This document shows, piece by piece, positions 52,857 to 64,000 of a stretch of 64,000 nt of DNA. Both the position numbers and the translations under genes were made by a program. A model generated the notes under the pieces. It saw nothing but the letters and a program-made list of their open reading frames with translations. It searched no databases and was not told the DNA's origin. This DNA is from Plasmodium coatneyi (Eukaryota > Apicomplexa > Aconoidasida > Haemosporida > Plasmodiidae), in the NCBI RefSeq assembly GCF_001680005.1, contig NC_033564.1, positions 806,001-870,000 on the forward strand, written 5' to 3'. Position 1 is the first letter of the stretch, and each line of letters opens with the position of its first letter.

Positions 52857-54145
52857 AATTTTAAAAAAAAATATATATTTTTTGCGTTTTTCGTACACAC
52901 ACCACCTCAGCGCATGCACGTTGCATTTGCGCTTTTATTTGTATGTCGCCTTTTTGTGTGCTTCCCCACATTCATCCGGTGGATGTGCCAAGGGATTATA
53001 TGGGGAGGAGAAATTCCCCACGTTTTTATATCACCTCCTTCACGCGTTGCGCGTTTTTGCCTCTTCTGTCCCCCTTCAATTTTTTCCCATTTTAAAATAT
53101 GTCATTTAAAAAAACTCTAATTAATTATTTTTTTTAACCCGAATGTGTTTCCTAACTTTGGTAGTTGGATCGACTGGCGTGCGGGACGTAGCGACATGGG
53201 GACATTATAAATTGCCCCAAGGGGAAATGACGGGAGGTTCTTTTGAGAACACCGCGTCATACGGTATATTTTTTACGCTGTTGTGCACTGAGGGGTTATT
53301 GCGATGCGCCTTATTTTAAGAGGTACTAACTAATAATACATGCATCCCCCGAAGCGGCGTTATTTTTTCCTCCCCCCCGTTTTGCAAGTATAACCTCGTG
53401 GTGGTTAGTATATACACCTAGCCGTAGCCGCCTGCAAGGAATTGCAAAACGGGAAAAGTGGGGAAGCGCTCATATATGATATGCCCCTCGTGCATACTCT
53501 CCGTTGGGACGACAAAAAAGCAGCAAGCCGCATGTGGTTGTATCTAATCATGCACATGCCTCTGGAGGGGGTGACAAAATGCCAAGGAGGGACCCGCATG
53601 CCACGTCATATTTTTTTTTTCGTAGGGCCGCATAAAGCGGAGTGGTGCCCACAGCGCTTCAATTTCAGGGGTAAGTGAAACCAATTCAGAGAGAGGGCTT
53701 TTTTTTTCTCCCCCCCTTCCTACAGTGCACTTTTTTTAACCGCAGCGATTTTATAAAACAGCGGTTCCTCAGGATTTGCGAAGTTAGGAATTAAAAAATG
53801 TTATTCTCGGGCTACGCCTGCGGCTGCGATTGCTACTGAGAGTGTTATGCACGTCTGCATTTTTGCGAAACAATTTTTTTTTTAACTTTAATTTTTCCAT
53901 CCAACAGAACACTCGGTTTTTTATCGCATTTATTTTGCCGTTTTGACGTTACTTTTTGTACTCCCCCATTTTTCACTTCACATTTTTTATTTCCCCTTGG
54001 AGCATACCGCGCATCGGCGGAATTTCTCTCGTGACACCCTCGACACGACCACACGTTAGCATTGCCTCAACGCAAAGTTTTCTTTGGCCCTTAAAAAGAA
54101 GGAAGCCCCACGTGCAATCCTATCTATATTCCCTGAAGTATCAAA
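52857..54145. other. 1.3-kb spacer upstream of phosphoglycerate mutase
   Basis: No exon recognised on either strand. Confidence 0.6.
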
Positions 54146-55274
54146 ATGGCGACATACACGTTGGTTCTACTAAGGCATGGTATGTTTTAAAAGAAAAAAA
54201 AAAGAAACACCGTAGGATGAGGTGCGGCGGCTCAACGTGGGGCTGCAATTAAATTTTTTTTTTCTCTCTTTTTATTTTTTCCTTTGGTCACTGTTTCATC
54301 GCGGCGGATGGCTCCCATGTATATAGTTCCCACGGGGGATCCCCTTTTACATGACTGCACACCAACTGTTTAACTCCTCATTAGGTGAAAGCACTTGGAA
54401 CAAGGAGAACAAATTCACCGGCTGGACGGACGTACCCCTGAGTGAACAGGGAGAGAAGGAGGCCATGTAAGTATAAAACATGAGGAAAGGAAGTAACGTT
54501 TTTCAGGCAAATGAGAGAAACGCCACGATGAGGACATGCACGCCACGTCACTTGTGGTGGTGCTTCCATTTCGGTCGCTAATATATGGCATACCGTGCAC
54601 CACTACACTTCTGTATGTGTTTATCACCCCTCTGTAGATCCGCGGGAAACTACCTAAAGGAGAAGAACTTCCGCTTCGACGTGGTGTACACATCGGTGCT
54701 AAAGAGAGCCATCACCACCACATGGAATGTGCTCAAGACAGGAGAACTGCTACACGTCCCAGTTATTAAAACTTGGAGACTAAATGAAAGGCATTATGGA
54801 TCTTTACAAGGACTTAACAAATCTGAGACGGCAAAAAAATACGGAGAGGAACAAGTGAAAATCTGGAGACGATCCTATGATATCCCTCCTCCCAAATTGG
54901 ATAAGGAAGACAGTAGGTGGCCAGGACATAACGTCGTTTACAAGAACGTCCCAAAGGATGTGCTACCCTTTACTGAATGTTTGAAAGACACCGTCGAAAG
55001 AGTTTTGCCCCTCTGGTTCGATCACATAGCACCTGATATTTTGGCAAATAAAAAGGTCCTTGTGTCAGCACATGGAAATAGCTTAAGAGCGTTAGTTAAA
55101 CATTTAGATAAATTAACTGAAGCAGATGTGTTGGAGCTCAACATTCCAACTGGAGTTCCCCTAGTCTACGAGTTGGATGAAAATCTGAAACCTATTAAAC
55201 ACTACTACCTGATGGACAGTGAGGAACTCAAGAAGAAAATGGACGAAGTGGCCAACCAGGGAAAGGCCAAATGA
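54146..55274 (+). CDS. PGM1: Phosphoglycerate mutase (2,3-bisphosphoglycerate-dependent), 3 exons
   Basis: Exons 54146-54179, 54385-54466, 54638-55274: 753 nt, 250 aa, exactly the usual length. Exon 1 carries only [12 protein letters not shown]; the phospho-accepting His is H11 of RHG, and the first intron splits the following Gly codon (RHGES once joined). Then [51 protein letters not shown] (with the acid/base Glu), [10 protein letters not shown] and [17 protein letters not shown] with the second catalytic His. It interconverts 3- and 2-phosphoglycerate in glycolysis, the parasite's main ATP source in blood stages. All catalytic residues are present. The C-terminal tail ends [17 protein letters not shown]. 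Confidence 0.97.
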
Positions 55275-57330
55275 AGGGCATAATAGTCAGAACTCATGGA
55301 AGTGGCACAGAAGGGAATAGCCCAACGGAAAAGCAAAACACCAGGAGTAGTTCGCTAGACGTGCCGCTACACGTGGCATCTGTGGGGCGGCCTTTACAGA
55401 GAGCTTGCCCATCCTGCGATTTGATGGCGTGTGCGTAGGCGGTAGGTTAGTGCGCGGCCCCTGTTAGCCCCGAACAGAGGCATATAACAAGACAATCATA
55501 CGGTCATATAGAGGCAATAAGAACGATGGGCAAAAAATCAATGTGCGATCGCTTCGCGGTGGCACCTTGACCGCATTGTACCCACTTCCATCTCGTGTTC
55601 ATCTGAACATAGATAGGGGAGGGGTGCTGCGGGGAAAATGTTCACAGCTGCCACGCGTGGAGCTATCTTCCCTAACGCACATACGACGAGCATGCCGCCG
55701 TAGCGTCGCACAAGCACCCCCCCCACTGACGCCTTTTTCTCTACGTGAGTGTCACTAGCATACACTAGAAAATCGTTTTTTCTTATATACATGTACGCTA
55801 CTCAAAATTGCATGAAACGAATTAAAAACTGACTGGAAAGATAAAATTGTAAAAGGATAGTGCATCCCCTTTAAACCATGCAAAATGGGCTGTCCGGCAC
55901 GTGTGTCAACGGAGGTGCCATTTTAAAGGTGGTCTCCTCTGCACCAAATGGACGCTTATGTGCACCTACACACAGCATGCAATTCGGGTCGTGTAGCAGA
56001 CCGTGAGGCTGCTTCGCCATTTGAAAATATCTTTCCTGCCATCGCGCGAGTTAAGCGGCACCTGCTACGCGCAAAAAAAGGGGGAATAAGTACGAAGCTG
56101 GAGGAGGCATCTCCGCTTGGCCTCACCCTCAGTTGCGCAATTTTGCTTTTATCTTAAACGCTTTTTCTACGTTCTGCCAATCGCGGAGGAAAAACATTCA
56201 CCGCGGTTGCCCCCCCCACGGGTAACGGTAACGCTTGGCACATTTCTCTCACGCGTAACATTCCAAACATTAAATCAAACGGCCTCTGTTTCACATCAAG
56301 TGAAGGAAAACGTCTCATTATTTACATTTTTTGTGTGTCCATTATATTTGCTTTTTTTTCCCCCGAAATTTGGCCTCCTCCAATTCGCTTTATTTTTAAA
56401 GGCATCATGTACCTTTTGTCTTTCATGTGTGCAGAAAAAAGTACAAGCGAAACAGCCAAAGGGGACATGGTATCCAAATGTGCCTATTTTTTTTACCTGA
56501 CATTTAAGGTAAAAAAAAAAATAATTAATTACAAAAATAATAATCCCATAAAATTGGCATAAAATGATACATTTCGCATGAACAACTCAGGTAAAAAGCT
56601 AAAAAAAAAAAAAAAAAAAAAAAAATATTACATATAGCATGTACTACTATGCGTACATGTAATTATATTGTACGCTCGTGTGCATATTGTACTTATAACA
56701 ATATGATTATAAAAAAAAATTAATTTGACAAACATGCACAAAAGGAAAGAAAAAAAATATATATATATTTGAAACATGGATCTGTGAATTTTTGACAAAG
56801 TTTTGACGATATTGAGTACTTTCATTTTTCCCGTTTTTTTCACTTTTCTTTCGTGTTGTTCTTTCGAGTAAATGGGTGGATGAATTTTTTTCTTTTTTTT
56901 TTTTTTTTTTTTTTTTTTCCCCTCTTCTTTGCAACGATTGACTTAATGTGCATACGTTTCCGCGCGCTCACTCGCGTAAGTAATGTGCTCCCCCTTCATT
57001 AGTTGCCTGACGGCCGCTGGAACATGTAGAAGGAGCAACAGCTAGCAAGAGGGCGAGAGAGACCAACAGGCCAAGCGCCGGACCAACCGACAGACCAACC
57101 AGCGAATCAACCAATCGGCAGACCAACGCTCAGCTGGACCAGAGAAATTCGCCTCAAAGAGCACCAACCCATTACCCCCCCATACGAAGCATAATGATAT
57201 GTTACAAAGTACAGATTTTATTTTGATACATCAGTCAGCAAGCCTGTACGAATATAACACCCACTCACCCCCGACTGAAAACCTAGTACTTTCAGTTCCC
57301 CCTTAAAACGTAAACAAAGAAGAGAAGAAC
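55275..57330. other. 2.1-kb spacer between phosphoglycerate mutase and the small membrane protein gene
   Basis: No exon recognised. A-run at about 56600-56624, T-run at about 56896-56918. From 57061 to 57128 the probable leader holds repeated GACCAAC units. Confidence 0.55.
57061..57128 (+). repeat. GACCAAC-based leader array, similar to one upstream of the W2-domain gene
   Basis: Units GACCAACAGG, GACCAACCGACAGACCAACC, AATCAACCAATCGGCA and GACCAACGC. The core ACCAACCGACAGAYCAAC also occurs at about 48476-48493. Confidence 0.5.
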
Positions 57331-57743
57331 ATGTCTGCATTTAAAAAGGCCATCACGTACTACTTCGCCATAGTATCGCTCTTCTCTGCAGTTTTTTTGG
57401 CACTCATTGGTCTTCTGCTGTTGTATGACTCCGACTCGTTGGAGTTGCACGGGAATAAGGCTGAGAAGGTGAAGCCGTCATTCATTTGTGCAGGGGTAAG
57501 CTGAGGAGAGGTGCAACTGCGTAGCGGCCCGGCAGTTCGGCTGAGCTGCTGTGGACCGAACTGCACAGTTCCATCCCGAAGGGGCGATCATTTACGGTTG
57601 CGCTAACTGGCCAGTCACAATCTGAACACACCATCATTCCTTCCCCCCTTTGGCAGATCTATTTTGGCATACTCATCGTGAGCAGCATTGCACTATTTAG
57701 AGGCAGTCGAAAAACGAAGAAGTATCAAAGTACCAGCTCATAA
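57331..57743 (+). CDS. Small two-span membrane protein, 2 exons
   Basis: Exons 57331-57495 and 57657-57743: 252 nt, 83 aa. Two hydrophobic segments: ITYYFAIVSLFSAVFLALIGLLLL (about 8-31) and, after a short hydrophilic loop (DSDSLELHGNKAEKVKPS), FICAGIYFGILIVSSIAL (about 52-69). A basic, Ser-rich tail follows (RGSRKTKKYQSTSS). Length, topology and the 'AGIYF' start of the second helix recall RNase kappa (RNASEK), a small V-ATPase-associated membrane protein, but the resemblance is weak and other small V-ATPase or ER subunits are possible. The splice junction falls within the second helix and is phase 0. Confidence 0.75.
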
Positions 57744-58778
57744 CGCAGGCAAAGAGAAGAGACTCAGCCCCCGTCCCCCCTTCTCTGCGTTTACTCAAGA
57801 GGGCCCATATCATAACTGTTGTTTGTTCTTCGCCCCTAAGCAACCACACACGGAGCGACCTCCTGGGAGCATTTTCAACGTATCGATTCACACAACCCGT
57901 TAACCTTTCCTGTTCAACTCGTTTTGACCCACCCACCTACCGGATATTTGCTTCCTCCCCTATTCGTTCAATCCTTCCTCGTGCTTCTGTTATGTGCGCT
58001 CCTTGTTGTGCAAGCACGCCCTGGAGTGAAGCGCAAGGAGGAAGTTTCCACCCCGAAAAATAAAAAAATGGGTCCTTCAGTATGAATCCCCATTCGCCTT
58101 TGTTTTTGTCCGAATCGTTTGATTGAGCAAGAGGATAGGAAAAAAAAGAAAAAAAAAAGAGAAACAGAAGAGAAAAAAGGAAATAACAACCTACACATGT
58201 GTTTACCAATTTAATTTTTTTACTCTTTAATTTTTTTTTTTTTTTTTTTTTGCGAAAAGGATAATATTTCATTCCCCCTCGTAGTGGATGAAACTTATAC
58301 ACATGTATACATACCAAATACATGCCTCTTTTTTTTTTTTCTACGTGCCTATTTGGAGGGCTTTAAAATGTTTCATTTGCTAAGGTTAATTTTGGTCCTT
58401 CAAGTTACTTTGTTTTTTTAACCCGCTAGCGTTATGTATGTTTAAGTGTCATAAGCAGATTAATTTTTTTTTTTTCTCCTTTTTTTCATTTGTTTCTTTT
58501 TTTTTCTCTTTCGCGTTGCCCTCTCGTTGCGTTATCGCTGCGCCATCGCTAGATTGTTGCTTCGCTCCATCTTTTTCCCCTTTTTTTTTTTTTTTTTTTT
58601 TTGTAAGCCTTTTGAATATGTGTTGAATTATTTCTAATGTGCAACTCTCCTAATTAAGTTCTTTCTCTCCCCCACTGCACCTTCTCCTTCCCAGTGTGTA
58701 CCTTAGCCCAGGGCAAGGATAGCGCTGCACGTAGTTGCGAATGCACACGCATACCCCTCCGAAAGCATAAGAGGAAGC
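57744..58778. other. 1.0-kb spacer upstream of the CorA gene
   Basis: No exon recognised; T-runs at 58230-58251 and 58580-58602. Confidence 0.6.
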
Positions 58779-60318
58779 ATGTTCCAGTGGAACCATTTAA
58801 CGCACTGCAGATGTAGACTGACCTATGCGTGCATACGAACATCGACTGGCAGCGTGTCCACAAGATGGCTAGCCAATTTGACCGAACATAAAAACGAGAA
58901 TCATACTTTCTCTAAAAAAAATTTCAACAATGTGTTCATGCAAAATATCAGGATTACTCAAGATGGGCAGATCAAGTGCGAGCGGTTCTTCTTTTCCAAG
59001 TATAGTCTGCCCTACGTTCTGAGTAAGGCTGAGTTGGGGTGGCCCATTTGTCACATTGCTTCCGTGTTTTTCCCCTATTGGGGGTACTTCCCTAGTGTAC
59101 CCTCCTTTTACATGCATGCACCTCCTTTTCCTCCCCACCGCAGACATCCCCGTGAGTGACCTGCGCCTGATCGACTCGAGCAACAACCACAACCCCACCC
59201 TGCTGGTGAGGAAGAACATGATCCTGCTTCGCACGGGTTTCATCAGCTGCGTGATTCGGTTCAATGAATTATGGATGTTCGAGCCGAATAACCCCTTAGT
59301 GGTGAAGGCCACCAATTTGGTTAAGAAGAATTTTAAAAGGAAATGTGACCTGGACGGTGAAGAAGCAGAAGAAGAGGGGAAGCCAAATGGGCAGTCGGAG
59401 AATGTAGCCAATTCCTTTGAAGGGAAGGACGACTGTCCGGGGGTAGCCGATAAGAAGGAGTGCCAAAGAACAGCCTCAGACGAACGGCCTGGAGATGGCG
59501 CTCCGTATTGTCCCCAAGAGGGCTCACAGGAGTGCCCCTCTCCGGAAGAGCTAAACCACGTGAATGTTAAAAACCATTTTTACAAACACAAATCGAACAT
59601 CTACTTCGAGTTCCTCTGTTTGGATATCTGCATGCAGTTGTCTATAAAGGAGTACGAAGAAGACCTCTACCACCTAAACGAACGAATCAAGGGAATAATC
59701 TTACAACAACGGAAGGAAGAAAACAACGAAATAAATATCCTGACAAATAACCTATTGAGAGATATGATGAAAATAAAAAACAGCTTGCAGAAGTTTTCAA
59801 ATTTGTTAAATGCTCTGCGTAACAGTATCGAGAGAATTTTAAATAACCACACGGACATGGAAAACATGTATCTAACTTTTATAAAAACGAATATACTGAA
59901 AGAAGGAATTCTTTCTTCTGGTAATTGTAGTAGGTTATCTAGTCCCTTAAAGGATTGCACTGACTTAGAGATCGTTTTAGAGACCCATTTACAGTTAACG
60001 GATGAGCTGTATAGAGAATTAGAAAACGTGGAAGAGAAAATTACTCACTATGAAGAACTGATGCGATTGAACTTGGATTACAATCGAAACAAATTCATCC
60101 TGTTAAATGTTAAGATATCTTTTGCCACTTTGTTTTTTTCCATTTCTTCTGTTATTACAAGTTTATTCGGCATGAATTTAAAAAATTTTTGTGAAGATAG
60201 CGACTATGTGTTTTTCTTGGTGTCCCTCTCTGTTTGCGTGTCGTCTTTCCTTGGGATTCACCTCACCAGGAACATCAACACGATTCTACGCTTTTTCGAT
60301 CGGTACCGCGTGAAGTAA
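58779..60318 (+). CDS. CorA/MRS2-like magnesium transporter, 2 exons
   Basis: Exons 58779-59022 and 59144-60318: 1419 nt, 472 aa. The first exon ends SKYSLPYVL; the join gives NIPVSDLRLIDS, which matches the MRS2 block 'xPxRDLRxLDP', followed by LLVRKNMILLRTGFISCVI. A Glu/Gly/Asn-rich acidic insertion (about 175-240) separates it from the long helices (FLCLDICMQLSIKEYEEDLYHLN, LETHLQLTDELYRELENVEEK). Two C-terminal membrane segments (about 407-423 and 437-456) enclose the signature FGMN (GMN at 424-426). The short charged end RFFDRYRVK faces the matrix or cytosol side. CorA/MRS2 proteins form pentameric Mg2+ channels. MRS2-type sequence suggests an organelle membrane; this is inference. GMN motif and helix order are complete, so it should be functional. 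Confidence 0.92.
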
Positions 60319-61100
60319 CACCCAACTGTGGTGCAGTGCATTCAGGATGACTTTTTCGTGTGCCCACCACCCGAAACTATTTGTGAGCATTCTCTTAAGG
60401 ATATGCTTTTGCTAGGGAGGACCTGTTTGGGGGGGACCCCCACATGGTGGCCTTCCCTTTGATAACCATTTCCCCCCTTGATCCGTTTGACACTTGAAAA
60501 AAAAAAGGGAAGAAACAGCTGCTGACGCGCAGATGCTGATATTGAGATAAGTTGCACGTTGGGACACCTAACAGGAAAGGCGTGCCATCAAACACATGCA
60601 TAATGGGAGGTGAAGGAATGGCGGCACCCCCCAAATGTAGGGAACTCTGGAAAAAAAAAAAAAAAAAAAGGACAAATGAATCATCATCAGGTGAATTCAC
60701 AAATATACGCATAAACGGATAAGCAAATCGGGATTAAAAAAAGGAGACGAAAATAAAAACAACGAATGTTAGACGAAGAAAAACCCAAAAGACAACAGAG
60801 TAACGCGTGTCACTTCGCACGAAACAGCGAATGAGCACACGTGCAGACGCAACCGGTGCGACGTTTACGCCGTGCGATGCAGGGCGGGGAAGAAGCAAAC
60901 ACAGACGAAGGGACGAATGGGAAAAATGGGCAAATCAAGAAAAGGCCCGTCCCATCCCTTCCTTGTTGGTGGAAAAACAGACTAAAAAAAAAATCGACCC
61001 ACAAATTGTGAAAGAGGTGAGAGAAGCCAAGGCGGGCTCTCTCCGCGCAAGACGCATTAACCAGGTATGACGTGTGAACCATGTATTGCGCATGAGTGGG
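60319..61100. other. Spacer between convergent CorA and ABHD17-like genes
   Basis: No accepted exon. An A-run at 60650-60669 and one open plus-strand frame (60807-61070) that has no supporting context. Confidence 0.55.
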
Positions 61101-62358
61101 CTAGAGCCCGTTGTACTTCTTGCAAAAGGCGAGGAAGGCACGCAGGCGGCGGTAGAAGTCGTCCGAGTTGACCAACTCAATGTTGTTGTGATCCGAGTTG
61201 GCAATGCCCCAAAAGGTGATGAGGGAATCTACGTCGACGTCCTTCTCCGGAGAGTGAGCCTGTGTTGCCTTCATTTTCTTGTACTTCTTTTCAAAATTCT
61301 TTCGAAGTGTGTTCAGTAAAATGACCGAATGGTAGTATGGAATATCTTCGTCCATTTTCCCATGCATAATATACATAGGGAGAAGAGACGCCTTTTGTAA
61401 TTTTTCATAATTTTTAAACATATCGAACCAAGGAAGGTTCCTCTTCTGGTAGGGGAAGAGGAGTTTTATCCCACTGGCCAAGGCGGACTGCAAGATACAT
61501 CCCCCTACCTTTACATTCCGCAGGCTAATTAAGTGGCTACTGGCACAGGTTCCAATACTGTGCCCATACACTATAATGTTTAGCGGATTTATATGTAGAT
61601 TTTCCGTTAAATATTTGTATACATTTTCTATATTTTTGTGCATACTTTTTTCTGATGGTTTTTTATTACTATATCCGTATCCACTGTAATCGTAGGTTAC
61701 TACATTTACGTTTGTTTGGAAGATTAAGTTGATGTAGGCGGGGAAGTTGTGACCTATATCTGTGTTGTTCCCATGAGAGTAGAGAATTATTTGTTTATTT
61801 AGATCAAGTGGCTTCCTGTATACGAGGATGGACGCCACTTCATCCTTTCCGTTTACTATTTTATGGTAATCTACGCCCACGTTGTTCTGCTCCAGGAGAT
61901 CATTTATGTCATATGAACTGAAGGGGTTCTTGTATAGGAATTTGTTGTCTACCACTTCGTATCCCTTCAATGTGGGGGGATGGAAGGCCGCCTTGCTTGC
62001 GATGAAGGACCTCAGCCCGCTGCAAGTGTGGGTAGGTAGGTGGGTGTAGGCGGTGTGTAGTTACCCTTTTGTAGTAACCCATTTGTGGTTACCCGTTTGT
62101 GGTTACCCGTTTACAGCGGGGACGAGTTACTACCATCGCAGCCAGTCTGAAGGAGAACCCATCATATACTTACCACAGAGTCAGGAAGCCCATCAAGAAG
62201 AACAGGAACCTGCTAGCCCGTGTGATCTCGTAATTTTTTATATACTTGTCCTCCAACTGAGTGTCCACGTCCTTCATATTCTCATCGTCCATTTTGTATC
62301 TGCTGTTCTCTGTTACTCTGAGTGCGTCCTGCAGGGACGCGTCAACTTTATTGCTCAT
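61101..62358 (-). CDS. ABHD17-like alpha/beta hydrolase (candidate protein depalmitoylase), 2 exons
   Basis: Minus-strand exons 62174-62358 and 61101-62019: 1104 nt, 367 aa. Exon 1 (MSNKVDASLQ...) adds an N-terminal membrane segment (FLFFLMGFLTL, about 50-61), and the join gives the family block IASKAAFHPPTLKGYEV, equivalent to IAAKLAFLPPEPTY of ABHD17. The core has ILYSHGNNTDIG (oxyanion region), VVTYDYSGYGYSNKKPSE, the nucleophile elbow GHSIGT (Ser 216), SALASGIKLLFP, the acid in HGKMDEDIPY (Asp 285 or 287) and the His in SDHNNIEL (His 339). ABHD17 enzymes remove palmitate from proteins such as Ras. Animal ABHD17 is anchored by a palmitoylated Cys cluster; here a membrane helix takes that place. 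A Lys/Thr insertion (about 305-330) sits before the His. Confidence 0.9.
62057..62112. repeat. 14-bp intronic minisatellite, four units of GTRGTTACCCNTTT
   Basis: Four head-to-tail units inside the only intron (62020-62173) of the ABHD17-like gene; the last two units are identical. Confidence 0.8.
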
Positions 62359-62543
62359 TTTGCACGGGGGGAAGGAGGGGCACGTGCTGGCAAGAAGAGC
62401 GCATGGATCAACCCAAACGAAAAAAAATATATATATATAAATACATATACATATACTTGTGGTGGCGCTATTTCGGTGTAACTAACGCTCCGACCGTAGT
62501 TGCGTCTGTCACCCGTTCGGTTGTTGTTGTTGGTTTGTCAGTT

Positions 62544-62582
<39 letters not shown>

Positions 62583-64000
62583 CCTTCACTATTTCTATTA
62601 TTCATGTGGTTCCATTCGTTCCTTTAGTTCCTGTTGTTTCTGTTATTTTTTTTTTTTCGCACTCCTCGTAGGTGACTGACAGGGCGGGTATACCCTTCCA
62701 GTTAAGTGACGCGATTCACGTGTATATGTTGCACAACCTCCTGGTGTGAACAATTGCGGTCGTATTTTTTGCTCATTCTTCCTTTGGCCCTACTGAAGAG
62801 AGCCCCTAGCGGCGCTTAAAAAAAATTACTTTCGCGTGAAATGTGCACCTCTACAGTTCTTACCGTTCTGCATGTTTTAAAGTAGGATTAATATTTTTTT
62901 TTTTCTTTTTTTTTTTGTCACTTGTTCTTTCCGTTGTCGCGGCGAAGAAACAGATGAAACAGTCGTCAAGTCAAATAGTAGTAACCGCAGTTGTTGCGCA
63001 GCATTCACCTTCGATCTAACGGCAATTCTGAGCTGGTGAACGTATATAAAGGAGTGACGATTGGGTTTGTGCCATTTTCTTTCCAAAATTTTTCGCGCCA
63101 GAATGATTTGCAACTGCCTTGGTTCGGTTGTATGAGCCTATTTTTTTTTTTTTTTTTTTCGCACATCCTGTTCGCGCGGTCCGCAATTTTCGTTCGCGCT
63201 GAGCAGGCTGGCACCTTTTCCATACTTCGGATGGGATGTAAAAGAGGGGGGTTCATGCGGCGACGTTGCTAGGTTGTTAAGCGATTAACAGGTTAACCGG
63301 TCAGGCGGCCGGATGAACAAATTATGTGCATAAAAAAAATGCTAACCCGAACGCGCCGTGTACCTTCTGCGCGTTGGTAGATCCGCACGGTTTACCCTGT
63401 TAGTGTTGCCTTCGAGTAGGGAAACTGCAACGGCGTATGTGTAACCGGGTGTGTCCTTTCTTGCTTGCCTCACGCGGTTACACATACGCGGTGGCCCCTT
63501 ATCCGTGAAGAGGGAGGAGGGTTGCCAGCTTGACTTACACATCCCCAAGGTGAAGCGCTGGCGGACAAAGAGTTACGCAAAAAGAGGCAGCAAGGCCATA
63601 CGCACATGAAAGGTCAACATTTTGGATAAAACTGTGACAGGGCAAAAATCTGTGAATTCGTTGTCCCTCCATCCTTTTTTTTTTCAATCCACCTTGGTGT
63701 TCCCCCCGTTTCTACAAATATGCTCTATGCTGAGAACTACCCACTTTTCCCCAATGCTGCGCTAAGTCTCACCGTGAATACACCCCCATTTGGTACATTC
63801 CAATCAGCAAAAAAATAAATAAAACGCAATTCGTTACGCATGCAAATTTGCGAAAAGAGCTAAGATAGAACGTCTCCTCCTGGGGCGCTACTTCCAATGG
63901 GCTAATTGGCCTAAGTTGCTAGGTTTTTTTTTTTTTTTTTTTTTTTTTTCAAAGCGAACACAGGAGAAGGGAAAAGCATCGCCGGGCCGACCGTCCCAAA
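62359..64000. other. Upstream region of the ABHD17-like gene, to the window end
   Basis: 1.6 kb without a recognised exon. It includes the longest homopolymer of the window (T37, 62546-62582) and further T-runs at 63141-63159 and 63925-63949. Confidence 0.55.
62546..62582. repeat. T37 homopolymer
   Basis: Thirty-seven consecutive T about 190 bases upstream of the ABHD17-like start codon; length is likely unstable and error-prone. Confidence 0.9.

Noticed and set aside
60807..61070. Plus-strand frame ending IVKEVREAKAGSLRARRINQ
   Set aside because: It lies between convergent genes with no family match and only 30 bases from the hydrolase stop; base composition alone explains it.

Overview
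This window is nuclear DNA of a malaria parasite, most likely of the Plasmodium vivax / simian-parasite clade. The evidence seen here: long A/T homopolymer tracts between genes, balanced base composition inside exons, many short introns with GT/AG borders and T-rich acceptors, Asn-, Lys- or acidic-rich insertions in otherwise conserved eukaryotic proteins, and kilobase-scale intergenic spacers. From memory only, the order NOP56 - MYST - ARPC1 - U2AF1 - HECT ligase - AP-4 mu - FtsH - phosphoglycerate mutase - CorA matches P. falciparum chromosome 11, so the window would correspond to P. vivax-type chromosome 9. No mobile elements, rRNA, tRNA or CRISPR arrays were seen.

Layout. 1-4258: end of NOP56 (+) and MYST acetyltransferase (-). 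4259-8792: a 15-exon coiled-coil gene ending in a calmodulin-like domain (-). 9919-11895: 7-exon divergent ARPC1 (-). 12567-14114: secreted 7-exon protein with a ciliate-like domain (+). 14256-15323: membrane-anchored acyl-CoA-binding/ankyrin protein (-). 16596-18109: TRM10-type tRNA methyltransferase (+). 18579-19164: DUF1764 protein (-). 19951-20880: U2AF1 (-). 21227-22007: a cryptic 3-exon 93-aa gene (-). 22920-28223: UBE3C/Hul5-type HECT ligase (+). 29231-30901: AP-4 mu (+). 31664-34501: mitochondrial FtsH/AFG3-type AAA protease (-). 37792-40314: Asn-rich protein with an NF-YA-like element (+). 42637-46801: Sec16-like COPII scaffold, split over three frames (+). 48518-52856: repeat-rich protein with a C-terminal W2/eIF4G-like domain (+). 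54146-55274: phosphoglycerate mutase (+). 57331-57743: small two-span membrane protein (+). 58779-60318: CorA Mg2+ transporter (+). 61101-62358: ABHD17-like hydrolase (-).

The genes are mostly housekeeping: RNA processing (NOP56, TRM10, U2AF1), chromatin and transcription (MYST, NF-YA-like), protein turnover (HECT ligase, FtsH), membrane traffic (AP-4 mu, Sec16-like), actin nucleation (ARPC1), metabolism and transport (phosphoglycerate mutase, ACBP, CorA). They are individually transcribed; no operon-like logic is expected. The least described items are the 15-exon coiled-coil/calmodulin-like gene, the divergent ARPC1, the NF-YA-like protein with a decayed DNA-binding half, the cryptic 93-aa gene and the ciliate-like secreted protein. 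Exon structures were worked out by hand from splice signals and reading phase. In each multi-exon model the joined length is a multiple of three and the frame is open from ATG to stop. The coordinates are still predictions.
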